This document shows positions 31,043 to 42,359 of a DNA stretch of 64,000 nt, one piece after another; within the stretch, counting starts at the first letter, position 1, and each line of letters starts with the position of its first letter. The notes beneath the pieces were generated by a model. It saw only the letters and a list, made by a program, of their open reading frames with translations. It searched no databases and had not been told where the DNA came from. The translations under genes were made by a program, and so were the position numbers. Location: NCBI GenBank assembly GCA_009763385.1, contig CM019825.1, positions 20,885,499 through 20,949,498 of the forward strand, read 5' to 3'. Source of the DNA: Coix lacryma-jobi var. lacryma-jobi. Its lineage: Eukaryota; Streptophyta; Magnoliopsida; Poales; Poaceae.

Positions 31043-33077
31043 TAGCTTGAAATGACCTGATTTTCCACGAAGGGAAAATCCACAGAGTCAAGTGTAATAA
31101 AACTCTTTCGAGTCAAATTACCCGATAATCCAGTCAAATATCAATAATCCATACTTCGAATAAAAGCGTACTTAATACGATAATACATTTATTACATCGC
31201 CAACAGGCGAAAATTTAGATAAACAACATCCGGAACAGCTTGAAGTAGACGAAGAAGCGCGATCGAACTCCAACTTGAGCGTAGAAGCGAAAACCCCCTA
31301 TTCCTCGAACTCCTCGGAGTGGTACTCCTCCTCGGAACCTGAAACCTCAATTTTCAGTACGATTTGTACTGGCCACACTTTCCCATCCTATATGATTTAT
31401 ATGTGGTAGTGGATGCAACAGGTAAATGAAATTCAGACCTAGCAGGCTGGGTTTTTCCTATGCATAACAGTATAATAATTATGTATGTTTATCATGTTTC
31501 ACCATTTTAACTTATCACCGTATCCATCACCAATTCACCATTCCCTCACACACATACTCTCGCTCAGTCGACAGAGGCCAGCTCCCTCCCAGCCTTTGTC
31601 TCAACGGCCCGCAGTCTCACCTGACTCACGGCCGGCACACTCTTACCAGAGGGAGAAAAGAGAAGCTCTCACTAGTCGGAAACAGGTCAGGGGAAAAGGT
31701 CCGCGGCCAACGAATTGGCCAACGTATTGATCGATCAACCATACACTCTGCAGAGGTTCTACAATATCCACAAGATCGCCATCATCAGCACCCCGGATAT
31801 GCCTAGGCGGATACCGGCCGCTTGCCAGCCTAGAGTAATGCCACCCTACCACTCAGCCCTGGATTCACCTCAAGTATGTCTGGGTGGCTAAGTCTGTGAA
31901 GTCACGATCCCTCTCCCGAAGGGGGAGCCGTGATCGTCTCGGAAGGGTGTGGGACTCTGATACCCGTACCTTCCTTGCACTCTCTTGCCTAGCAGTAATG
32001 GCATTACCCTACCAGGTAGTCCGACCTTCCCCGTCCATAAGGAGCGAGTGGCTTGTAAAGGTATTTCCCCGTGGTCCAGATCCCGCACCAATCTAGGGTG
32101 ACTAAGCCGGAATGTCTTCTCAAAGGTTTTCATTATATGTGCCACCACAGCACGCTCCTGATCTGGGCTCCACCAGCGGCTCACACCCAGATCCACCTCA
32201 TGTCACCATTTAACCCGCCACAGGTTTCACACCACAGGGGCATCCAGATATGCCCCACGGCAAGACTCGCACCAGGCTCGTCATATATTCCGGCTTGGTC
32301 GACACAACCCTCACCACCATACTCACCCAAAACACACGCAGCACACTCCCCGATATACACCGTATAACATTATGCACCGGTTTTCACCGTAGCACAAATA
32401 AATATAATCAAGATAGTATTTACAGCGCGTGTGTCTATCCTATCAGCTGGGTAGCAAGGGATAGGTTGCGTCAAGGTATGGGCTTACAAGCAAATCTATC
32501 ATGCAAGTCCTATACTGAGCATCATTAAATTAGAAATGTAATTTAGCATGCGTAATGGGATCTACGAGGTTGGATGGGCTGTGGCACCTTGAGATTGATC
32601 GTTGCCTTGTTCCTCCTCGCAGTCGTGATCCTCGTTGTCAGGCGTCCCTTCCGGCTCTGAAAACGTACGAAAACGATCGCATTAGCGACATCTATAGAAT
32701 AACATAAAGAACGAATGAAAATTCAAAAGATCCAAATGCACTCAAACATGGTACCATTAGGTAGATCTCGATTTTAGATGAATTTAGCAACTTGAACCAC
32801 TATTTTTGGAGTCTGTATGAATTAGTTATGAATTTCCGAAGTTTATTCTATTTTCTGAAAATAACAAAAGACAGGTTAAACAGGGTGACGACACGTGTCG
32901 CTCTGTGACTGGTCAGTTCGGAGTTAGTGAATGACAGATGGGTCCGCGGTCAGCGTTGACTTGGTCAACGGGTGTTGATGTCAGCATGACGTCAGCATTA
33001 CGTCAACTCGGACGCTTCTGTTCGCGTCCCTCGAGTGAGCCGAGGCCTCCCTCGGACGGTGATGCCGAGGACGCTAC

Positions 33078-33390
33078 CCTCGAGCCTCGGGCGAGTCGGT
33101 GTTTTGCCCCGAGGCCTCCCTCAGCCTCGAGCCTCGGCGAATCGGTGTTTTGCACCGAGGCCTCCTTCAACCTCGAGCCTCGGGCGAATCGGTGTTTTGC
33201 ACCGAGACCTCCTTCAACCTCGAGCCTCGGGCGAATCGGTGTTTTGCACCGAGGTCTCCTTCAACCTCGAGCCTCGGGCGAATCGGTGTTTTGCACCGAG
33301 GTCTCCTTCAACCTCGAGCCTCGGGCGAATCGGTGTTTTGCACCGAGGCCTCCTTCAACCTCGAGCCTCGGGCGAATCGGTGTTTTCTCC
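33078..33390. repeat. 47-bp tandem array, about 6.5 copies
   Basis: Units begin CCTCGAGCCTCGGGCGAATC and continue GGTGTTTTGCACCGAGGCCT then CCTTCAA. The six full copies differ by a few bases and the second has one base missing. As 47 is not a multiple of three and the unit lacks stops on the + strand, all three forward frames stay open across it. Confidence 0.92.
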
Positions 33391-34532
33391 CCTTTCTCCT
33401 CTGTTTTGTTACGGCGGCGCTCCGCCAACGGCGCGCTTGCGCCGGTGCTCAACTTCGCCTCCCCGGACTCGATTCTGTGCTTCAGCGTGCTCGTGCTTCT
33501 ACGGCGGATCGATCCAAGCCACCAATTCCGTGATCTGGTGATCCTAGCGGCCAGCGTGGGTGACTCGGCGGCGGAGCCGCGGCGGTGTTATGCCGTTTGG
33601 CTAGCTCCGCTCCTCCCCAACCAAATTCAATCATACGGTCTCCTTCCCATCTCCTCTACTGCCTCTAGATCATGCTGCTGCCATCAGTAATCCCGGCAGC
33701 AACTCCACGCGTATGATCTCGCACGGCGGCACACAGCGGCGCGACCATGCGACATCGGAACGAGCTCATTATCGGTCACCAGTTAATTCTACGGCGCGCA
33801 CGGTGTTCTCCATCACTCGGTGATGCTATGCGGCCAGTTAGTTTCCCAACTCGAGGCCCGTGGCAACTGGAGCACAGGTTCGCCACGGCATGCCCAGCCG
33901 CGACGTCGCGCATGGTCACGACGTCTCGCCCTCTCGGCTAGAATGCTCCTCGGTCTATGGCTTCAACTAGAGTGTGCACGGGATTCTACTTCGAGTGGTG
34001 ATCACCATCGGCTATCCAGCAGCGTCTCTTGTGGGCTATAGCGTTTGGGTCACCGTTTCGCCGCGGCGCGTCAGTCCGCGGCGACGTGCATGCGTTTCAT
34101 CGCCGAGAGCTCGGTCTCCCTACCTAGTTCAGAGTGCGGTTCATGAGGCATCAACGTGTGCGCGGTGGTGTGAGTTCGCTCCGAGCCGGTAGAGGCTCTG
34201 GCCTGCGCGCTCCGGTACGGGCGCCATGGCCGATGCAGAGAACGAAGATGGCGAAGGTGGCATGAGGCTTACCGTGGTGGCGGTGAAGATAGGATAGCGG
34301 TGCAGGGCGATTCGAGGCCGTGTAGCTCCGGTTGCAGTGCCGTGCAGCTCCTGGTTCACCCCGTGCTCCGCTTGCGCTCCTCTTCCTCGGCGCCGACGAA
34401 TTCCGCGGCGGCGCCCGATCCTCCACGGCTCCGCTCCTTCGCTACTCTCTTCTCTCGGCTGTGTGGTGTGGTGAGTGCGCCACGGTGTGGCGACGCTTGC
34501 TGGGAACCCAGGGGTTCCGGTGAGGGCTCTGC

Positions 34533-34539
34533 TTTTATG
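34533..34539 (-). promoter_or_regulatory. Putative TATA box of the solo LTR
   Basis: The minus strand reads CATAAAAG within GCCCATAAAAGCAGAG, between GC-rich segments. It is oriented leftwards, agreeing with the inferred LTR direction. Confidence 0.45.
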
Positions 34540-36710
34540 GGCGCAGGGTGCCCGTCGCGGTGGATGGCGGATCGGCCACGCAGCTCGATCCGAGGGTCGC
34601 GAGGCACTCCGATTCCACACGCCTCCAATTCAATCGCAGGGGGCAAGATTCCCTAGTTTGTTAGGGGTTGTTAGCCGCGGTCGGCCGAGGTGGCACGGTG
34701 GGGGCCGCCGCTGTTGCCGTGCTCTGTCTTCCGGCTTGCGCAAGAAGAAGAACAGAGATGGTTCTCGCTGACGCGTGGGGTCGGGTTGTTGGGGTCTCGG
34801 CGCGGAGGCGAGCGGTCGCACGCGATGGCAGGGCCGCTCCGCGCGCGGTTGGGCTATCCGCGAGACCGTGCAAGCGCGCGCGTTTGGACCGGCCGCGTGG
34901 GCCGAGTGTGTGCGCAAGTTGAGCCGCGCGGGTGCGTGTGGTGCCGGGCCGAAATGGCCGCGCAGGTGGATTCACTCCGGGCGGTTAGCTGGGCTGCGCG
35001 AAAGGTTTCGGCCCAGTCAGTCTGTTTACCTTTTCTCTATTTCACTTCCTAATTAGCTTAATGTTAATGTTAATCCTTATTCCAAATATTGATCTTAAGT
35101 TATGGGTTTGTCACGTAACATGTTTTGCAAAGTTTATGTATATGTATTGATGCATTTCACACAAGAAATCCAAGAAGAGCCAAATCACATATGCTTATTA
35201 ATAGGTTATTTAGTTACACACTATGCACCTTACCTAATGGTCAAGTATGAATGTTAATGCATATGCTAGAGATTGACGCACAAGTAAGTTGTCTCACTCA
35301 TCATGCAAGGTAAAAAGAAAAGAAAAATTTTGTGGTTGGGATTTTTGAGGTAGAAATTTGTGGGTTGTTACATAGCTTTTCTTTTATTTCTCTAATAAAG
35401 CTGATGGAGGTAACCGATTGTATTGTCTTGCTACCACTAAATTCCGTATTCTAACAAATCTAGATGTGTCTCTTCTTGATTTTTAGTTTTCTGTAACAGT
35501 GGTAGCATGTAGGGTGACATTTGTTACACCAACTAAATAATCATATGTAGAACTCATGCATGTAGGGTTAACATATGAAGAATTTAGCATGGCTTGCAAT
35601 ATTGTAGTAATTCACTGATTCTGTGTTGACAGATGTTGAAGATAGTCCAACCTCACATCCATTAGATCCCATCAGATCTTTTATTTATTTATAGATGATG
35701 GAATATGATATCCAGATCATAAAGATTTATGCTAGTTGCCTTGTATGTTATCTCATTCATGAATTTATGCTATCTCATTCTATGCAGTGGAAGGAAAGTA
35801 AAGGTTGCTGGTGTTCAGTCGGATGCATGATGTTGCCAGATGCTGCACGAGTGATGCATTGAAGACAGGTGCTTTAAGAATATGTAGATGTTTTCAGGGT
35901 CAGTTTGGTCGGATGGTGTGGATGTATGTCCAGACCATCCAGGTTCAAATCTTCATGGTGTCGAATTTGGGTGTCTATTTTCTTAATATAAAATGCCATC
36001 CAGTTTCCTCTAGGTTGGTATTTTTTTAGTTTTTTTTGGACAAGAAATTGAGCTGTAATGAAGTTGGAGTTCTCATGTGCTTGTTTCCTGTGGTTATTTT
36101 ATTTTATAACCGTGCATCGTGTATTTGATACTTATAAAACTTTTGGAGCATCTCTGAAAGTGTTTGGAATAGGATTTTACATGTGCTTTCTCTCTCCCAA
36201 ATTATAAGACGTTCTGGCTTTTCTTGATACATAGTTTTTTATTATATAGATATAATGTATATTTAGATCCATAGCAAAAGCTATTGCATGTAGAAAAGTT
36301 GAAAACATCTTATAATTTGGATTGAAGGGAGTATTTGATATTGGATTCGTATATGCTCATATTTGCTTGATTTGAACCTTCCACTCTTTTGCGCTTGATT
36401 TGAACCTACCAATCTGTCGTGCTTGCAGTTTGATATGTCTCATTCAAAAAAAAAAAAAAAATGATATGTGGAGCTGTTCGGTGAGGCTCCTCTTAGCTTT
36501 GGTTTTGCCTAGGTTCTGTTTGGTGAGGCTTCGCTTAGCTTTGGTTCTAGCTCTTTGCTACAGTATTGAGGAGCTTGATTTATGAGTCAGGAGCCAAAAA
36601 AGGCTCTTCATTTGGAAAAAAGAAGAAGAGATAAAGGAGCCTTAAAGCCGAGTTAGGAGTTAGAGGAGCCAAAAGAATTAGCTTTTTTTGACCACATTTC
36701 CTATATTTCA

Positions 36711-36864
36711 GGCGCCTGAACAGTTTTGTATTTGTCATTCTACAGAAAAAAATTGTCATTTGTTTCTTGTAATTTGTGCTAATAGATTTGAACCATTGGA
36801 TAAAGATCTGAATGTTGCAGTCGTCGTCTGAAAAGATGTTATATTTCAGACGCCTGAAATATAG
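36711..36864. mobile_element. Short MITE with TTTCAGGCG termini, second copy
   Basis: Ends CTATATTTCAGGCGCCTGAA and TATTTCAGACGCCTGAAATA; its inside is the inverse of 18811-18972 (for example AATAGATTTGAACCATTGGA). This confirms a family of about 160-bp elements. Confidence 0.65.
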
Positions 36865-36995
36865 CAAATCCCTTTTTTGACTCTTAGTTCATTTGGAAAA
36901 AAAAGAGAAAAGAACTTTGATGAGCAATGTCATGGAACAATAGTTTATTTGAAAAGGAGAGCGCTTCAATAAAAAGTGGAAAAGCCGAAGCTGCT

Positions 36996-37424
36996 AAAAG
37001 CATCTCCAAGAGTTTTCAAGAATTTTTTCCCTAAAATCATGGAGTTTTCCAACTTTGACAAAAAAATATTAGAAGAAATAAACAAGATCATCTTCAACAG
37101 TTTCTATTAGCTTCTAAAATATAGAACATAATTTTATATCAGGAATTATATACTTTTTACAAATTATCCTAACCACTTATACATATTCTTTCTTCCTTTT
37201 CCTACTCTTTATTCTTTTTTATGCCCTTCCACCTTTAGATGGCAGGAGGATACATGCGTCCTACACGTGCGGAACTTTGCGTGTTCAAGAGGATTTTTTT
37301 TTCAAATGCTAAAAGATTGAGAGATGATTTTGAGAGTTCTTGGATATGATTTTTTTTTCAATTCTTACAAAAAAAAAATACATGGATTGAAAAGATTTAT
37401 TGGGTACTTTTGGAGATGCTCTAA
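36996..37424. mobile_element. MITE with AGCATCTCCAA ends
   Basis: Terminal repeats AAAAGCATCTCCAAGAG and the complementary CTTTTGGAGATGCTCTAAA enclose about 430 bp of AT-rich sequence. This terminus is common among grass MITEs; superfamily not assigned. Confidence 0.7.
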
Positions 37425-38249
37425 ATGTCCTTTGAAATTGTTAAGTATGAAATATAAATGGAATAATAGAAAAATAAGAACTTTTGATTTGCATTGATAT
37501 AAGGAACGAATACGATGAAAGAGTGTCTTGTCACGAAAGGAAGACACCTATGCCCACTCTTTGTGCCAAAGGACATTGTCTCTTTGATGGGAGGACATTG
37601 CCTTTTTGGTGGCCATGTTAACTATCTAAGACTATTTTCAACAGCAACTACCAAAACATAATACTTATTTTTGGTAGCGCTACAGGCAATGAGTCTAATA
37701 CTTATTTTTAGTCTTTTCCAACAACCAGACCTAAAAGAGAATATTTTTTGCAAATGAGTTTCGAGGTGAGAGGATATTTACTCTCGTGATACCTAATATA
37801 GGTCTTCCGTATAGATACTCTGTTGGAGACTATAAGTATTGTAACTCATTTGAGTTCCAAATGGGTCTTCTTGTGGATACAACTTTAGATGGTCACTAAT
37901 GCCTACTCTAATCTTCGTGAGATCACTTATGAATGTCTATTTAGAGAGACATCTTGAATAAATGTCTATTCAAAGAGGCACCTGTTTCATAATACTAAAA
38001 AACTGAGAAATATACTAATATGTCATTTGAACTCCTAATCCAATAAGAAAATAAGGACAAATGGTATGACATTGTTGATGGTCATTAAATGCCAATTTGG
38101 ACTGTCTATTACCTCAGAAATGAAAAAAGACTAGCTTCACAAACATGCATATTATAGGTTTCAGATAACATATTTCTACGTGTATTTGAAGAGTTTTTGT
38201 TACAAGTCACTGACTCCTTCGGGCACATCCACCTCCACATCACGTTTGG

Positions 38250-38383
38250 GCATGTGATCCAAGGACTCGGTGCAGGCGTTGGCGCAGCAGGTGAGGTGGG
38301 ATGTCGCCGGTGGGGGCTCGTCGCCGGTGGAACTTGAGCGGCTCGTCAGATTTATAGAGGAGCTTAGCACACCCGAGTGAGTA
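38250..38383 (+). pseudogene. UGT 3'-end fragment, inverted copy of UGT1 tail
   Basis: The last 38-40 codons of a UGT: read on the plus strand it gives VQALAQQVRWDVAGGGSSPV, then ELERLVRFIEELSTP and a stop, against SAQALAQQVRRDVAGG... in UGT1. The first part has small indels and nothing upstream resembles a UGT, so the gene was cut. The 3' flank (38384-38660) matches the UGT1 3' flank (11130-11460) in inverted orientation, including CAATGGAACGAC and TTGAGAATYGGTATTGC. It marks the edge of a duplicated UGT-Agenet block and cannot encode an enzyme. Confidence 0.85.
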
Positions 38384-39706
38384 GGATGAATGGAGAGCAG
38401 CAATCATGTGCAGTTGCGCACTGGCGAATCCATTCAGAACTGGAACTGGTCGTTGTTAACTTTTGTTTCTGTTTATTTTCTGGGGTTCCTCTGAGTCCTG
38501 GACACTGAACGAACCTGTTTCGCAATGGCAAGGGTCGTCGTTCCATTGTGGAAGTGTGTTCACAGAAACTCTTGAATTTCTATTCAGCAATACCAATTCT
38601 CAAGTGAGTTGTTGCACAAGATGACGATTCAACATTCAAGCGACACATGTACATTCAGACTTATGAGCTACCACGCTTTCTTTTGACAGTCCTTGCAGTG
38701 TATGTACTTGTATCAAATGAAGAGCACCTAGCCCATGCCCTAAAACAAGCTGTCAGTCTGTCACGTTTCCGGCGAATAAACCTTTATCAAACACAGGCCG
38801 GGGAAGAATCTAATTACCATCAAAGGAACCAATCAAATAACGTCATACAGGATCACAAACATTTCTGGTTGATTTGTCAAAAAATCTGACATATCGGACA
38901 AAATAGTAGCAATATCAGCTAAATATTACACTAAAGTTTGATTGCAAGAACTGGCTTGATTGATCACAATTCACAAGCAGCATCAAAAGGGAAGAAAAAA
39001 CAGAGATACTACCAGATAACTCTCCGTGGTTGAGCAACACCGCTCCCGGTAGCGGCCACCCCCCTTATCTGCCACCGTTCACGATGCTTCGCGATTCGGG
39101 CTAGTCCATACTCTCTCTTTCTCATTGTTTTGTGATCCGTACAGTATCACCGTTCACGATGTTTCGCGATTCGGGCTAGTCAATACTCTCTCTTTCTTAT
39201 TGTTTTGTGATCCGTACAGTCTCACTGAGAATGTTTGTAAGCCATTGAATAGGGGGGGGGGGGGGGCGCACCCGGTTGTGGGAAAACCGGGTGGATAACT
39301 CTCTGCACAAAATGGTGACAAACGCTATGAAGGCTACCATTGAGCACCCCCTACCAGCACAGCACCATCAACTTCTTATTAATGCAAAATACTATCACAC
39401 AAGTAGTAACCATCTCAAACATATCTTGAAATAATTGGGATGCAAAAATCATAAGCAAGCGCTCAGACGAATTTGGCAGTCCATGATGTCATCAAGAAAG
39501 TAAGTTTACAAATATATAATCATATACACAACCATACATATAAATCACCAAAAGGGGAAGGATTTACACCAACCACATGCTGACAGTTTTGCCGATAACA
39601 CACGGTCACTTGGGACTTGCACGATTCATGAACTAATCAAACAAAAACAGAGACTACTCATGAACGAACAAGCAATGCATACCCAGCACACAGAATCACT
39701 CAGCAG
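38384..39706. other. Duplicated spacer between UGT fragment and copy B
   Basis: 38384-38660 corresponds to the UGT1 3' flank and 39340-39706 to the 3' flank of copy A, both inverted. Between them, 38660-39340 replaces the foldback element seen in block A and includes a 75-bp tandem duplication, a poly-G run (39251-39265) and a short hairpin CACCCGGTTGTGGGAAAACCGGGTG near 39270. No gene supported. Confidence 0.6.
39073..39222. repeat. 75-bp tandem duplication
   Basis: CACCGTTCACGATGCTTCGC starts at 39073 and again at 39148, both continuing GATTCGGGCTAGTC, CTCTCTTTCT and TTGTTTTGTGATCCGTACAG. Two near-identical copies. Confidence 0.9.
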
Positions 39707-40467
39707 CTAGTATCCGATTCCTGACAAGGGAGCCCGAGCCTGGCGCTCCATCTCCGGCAAGAGGCTGCGGATGAGGCGCGCGCTCTTCCCCGCCGTGGTC
39801 GGCCTCGCCGCAGGCAGCGTCTCCTTCTTCTGCGCGGCGGCGGGCGGAGGCAGGGACGGCGCTGGAGTCGTCGGCGACGGAGAGGTCTTGATCACCCTGA
39901 CGTGACTTCGCGCGACGCGGACGGTGCCCTTGGGATCGCCGGACGCCCGGCTGCCGTCGTACTCGACCTCGTAGCCTCCCTGGATGGACGACACGACCGT
40001 GGCTTTGAGCCAGAGCACGAGAACCTGCCCGGTCTTCAGCGTCGCGGTCCTCGTGCGGACACCAACCACCGTACCAGGCCTCAGAAGCGCGGCGACGCCG
40101 GGATTTGCTCGGCTCGCGGGCCCGGCCGAAGTGGGGACGGACCGACGAGGCGGCGGTGGCGGAGAGCAGGCGGAGAGGCGGCGATGCAGCGCGACGAAGC
40201 GCGAGGCCGGGACTGTGGTGACGCGCCGGTGACGGTGGAGCCTCGGGAATGGGAGATGGTAGACGGTGCGACCTCCTGGTGCGGTGGACGAGGGCGGGGA
40301 TCTCGGACGGCGTCGCTCGAACCCTGACGCGGCGGCGGCGACGACGCGGACGGCTTCTTCCCGACCGACCTCGTGGGCGCCAAGGGCTTAGACCTCCTGC
40401 GCTGGAGCTCGCGGCGGACGCCTTGCATTCCGGCGGAAGAGGATCGCGGAGGCAGATACATCACCAT
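39707..40467 (-). pseudogene. Agenet-like unknown protein, copy B, frameshifted
   Basis: A close paralogue of copy A (nearly the same over MVMYLPPRSSSAGM, RSKPLAPTRSVGKKPSAS and the core KTGQVLVLWLKATVVSS, GGYEVEYDGSRASGDPKGTV). It starts at 40467 and follows copy A to CIAASPP near 40170, where indels in the proline-codon run shift the frame; that frame ends at 40081. The core and the C-terminal helix (AGKSARLIRSLLPEMERQ) remain open in the next frame to 39707. As written it would give a 128-residue protein without the core. It is either a pseudogene or a base-call problem in GC-rich DNA. The C-terminus ends IGY instead of IGCE. Confidence 0.8.
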
Positions 40468-40807
40468 GTCGGGCGGAGGAGGAGCTGCGGATGGATTGGA
40501 TCGACGAGGAGCAGAGAGCGCGGGTGGATTGCGGAAGGAAGGCGACGGCGAGGGAGCAGAGCAATTGCCTTGCGCGGCAGGGGAAATAAAGGGAAGGGAA
40601 GAGCGTTGGATTTAAGCAGCTGGACTGGATCTCAGATCTGGCCCAGCCACGCGCTTTCGAATCCGACTCCGACCCGAAGTTGGATAGATGGATGGGCCAG
40701 TTTCCGTGAGGGCCAAGTCGAAATCGAATCCGGCCGGATTGTTTTCCTCAGGCGTTGGGCTTTGTCGCTGGGGGTCCCATCTGTCGACTCTTCTAGCGGC
40801 CTATTAA

Positions 40808-41117
40808 GACCCTGTTTGGTTGAGCTGTGGCTGTGGGAAAAAGTTGCTGTGGCTGTGAGCTGTGAAAAAGCTGTTGTGGGCTGTGAGCTGTGGAAAAGCT
40901 GAAAGCTGTTTGGTTAAACAAGTATAAAGTATATCTTCTAGTTTTGTTTTTTTAAAATAATTATGAAAAAGTTTTTTATTTCATCTATTTTGAAAAGCTA
41001 AAAGTCAAAAGTCAAAAGCAGGGTCAAAACAGCTTTCAAAAATGTACTACGGAAAAGCTTCAGCTTCTGTAAAAGTCACCTACAACAACACCCATTTGGT
41101 TGGACTTTTGACTTCTG
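40808..41117. mobile_element. MITE-like insertion in the flank of copy B
   Basis: Compared with copy A upstream (CCCATTAATTGTCCCAGCTG inverted), copy B has about 310 extra bases between CCTATTAA and ATTGTCC, flanked by TAA at 40805-40807 and 41118-41120. It starts GACCCTGTTTGGTTGAGC and contains repeated GTGGCTGTGAGCTGTG. A 3-bp TAA target suggests a PIF/Harbinger (Tourist) type. Confidence 0.7.
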
Positions 41118-41120
41118 TAA

Positions 41121-42359
41121 ATTGTCCTAGTTGCTGCTGCTGGCTGCTGCTGCTGCTGCTTCGAACGACGAAAATATTCGGAACCAACCCGGGACCTTTT
41201 TGGTGATTGATTGATTATTTTTAGCATTTCAGCATTTGCTAAAACAGATTAGACTTAATCATTTTTGCAGCATAATATTTTGCGACAACAGATTAGTTAG
41301 ACCTAATAAAACAGAAGCATCAATACCATTTGCGGCAAAGTAATACTGTTATCCACAAATGCAGCAATATTATTGTCGTCGATAGGATTTATTACTGATT
41401 GCAGTAACATTACAGTTCGATTTGACTGAAAACATCAGCAAAAAGCAGATATATCAGTCGGGGGTGTTTATTTGTGAAGTGAAATTTTTTTTTGGTGTTA
41501 CATCGGATGTTGTGGCAGTAATTTAGTCTATTAAAAAAGAAATGAAATGAATACATAGTATATTAATTTGATCCACTGCAATAGCAATACTATCAGACAG
41601 AAGTTACTGAAAAAATATTCTTCGTATGCTTACCTGAAATGTTTCACTAAACAGAGATACTATCAATTTAACCTCTGTGCAAAGCCGTGAGAATGATGGA
41701 TCAAGAAGCAGGGCAGTGAAAATGATCGATCAAGATTCAGGGCACCATTAATTGCTTACTAATGCAAAAATATCGCACAAGTAGTAACCATCTCAAATAT
41801 GTACTCCCTCCATTCCAAATTATAAGACGTTCCAAGAATCTTGGAGAGTCAAAGTTTTTCAACTTTGACCAAAATTATAGAGAAAAATATAAAGATTTAT
41901 ACCATCAAATATACATATTATGGAAATATAACTAATGGAGAATCTAATTGCACTTAGTTGATATCATAAATATTATTATCTTATTATATATATTTGGTCA
42001 AAGTTGAAAAACTTTGACTCTCCAAGATTCTTGGAATGTCTTATGATTTGGGATGGAGGGAGTAATGATGTAACTGGGAAGCAAGAACAACAACATAAGA
42101 AGCGCTCAAACGGATTAAGCGTTAATGATGTCATCAAGAACGTACCTCAACAAATAATAATCATACAAGAATACATATGAATCAACAAAAGAGGAAGGAT
42201 TTACACCAAACCATGCCGGCACAGGCAATTTTAGTTTTGCTGATAATGATAACATGCGGTCACTTAGGACTTGCACGGTTCATGAACTAATCTAACAAAA
42301 ACAGCGACTACTCATGAACGAACAAGCAAAGCATATCCAGCACAGAATCCGATCCATCG
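41121..42359. other. Spacer between copies B and C
   Basis: 41121-41460 is the upstream flank of copy B and is matched upstream of copy C at about 43400-43625 (AATCATTTTTGCAG, ATTGATTGCAGTAACA). 41735-42359 is the 3' flank of copy C, matched behind copies A and B, and broken by the Stowaway MITE at 41804. The junction near 41470-41730 holds no recognised feature. Confidence 0.6.
41804..42062. mobile_element. Stowaway MITE
   Basis: 259 bp with inverted termini CTCCCTCCATTCCAAATTAT and TGATTTGGGATGGAGGGAG, flanked by TA (41802-41803 and 42063-42064). Facing TTCCAAGAATCTTGGAGAGT and ACTCTCCAAGATTCTTGGAA blocks extend the inverted repeat. Flanks of copies A and B lack it, giving empty sites. Confidence 0.92.

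Larger units (their letters stand above)
31048..35372 (-). repeat. Solo LTR of a Ty3/gypsy-type element
   Basis: A 4,325-bp LTR with ends TGAAATGACC (31048) and GGGTTGTTACA (35372), flanked by the perfect 5-bp target duplication TAGCT at 31043-31047 and 35373-35377. No internal region or second LTR is present, so it arose by LTR-LTR recombination. Read from 35372 leftwards it starts TGTAACAACCC, as in the LTR at 1119-5253, and a TATA-like box near 34533 points the same way. It carries a 47-bp array (33078-33390) and GC-rich segments with many chance frames (for example three overlapping frames of 144-250 codons at 32938-33690), none of them credible genes. Confidence 0.9.
35378..38249. other. 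Intergenic region with MITEs
   Basis: No gene supported. Contains a short Stowaway-like MITE at about 36190-36331 (CTCTCTCCCAAATTATAAGA against CTTATAATTTGGATTGAAGG), the TTTCAGGCG MITE (36711-36864), a larger MITE (36996-37424), paired GGTTCTGTTTGGTGAGGCTT-like repeats near 36480-36540 and a poly-A run at 36447-36461. 37630-38200 has facing repeats around AATACTTATTTTTGGTAG but no clear ends. Confidence 0.45.

Noticed and set aside
33078..33390. CRISPR-like array (also the 104-bp array at 5782)
   Set aside because: The repeats are head-to-tail without unique spacers, in a plant nuclear context inside transposons.
32938..33690. 250-codon repetitive protein
   Set aside because: Lies inside the solo LTR and is produced by the stop-free 47-bp array; overlapping frames give equally long peptides.
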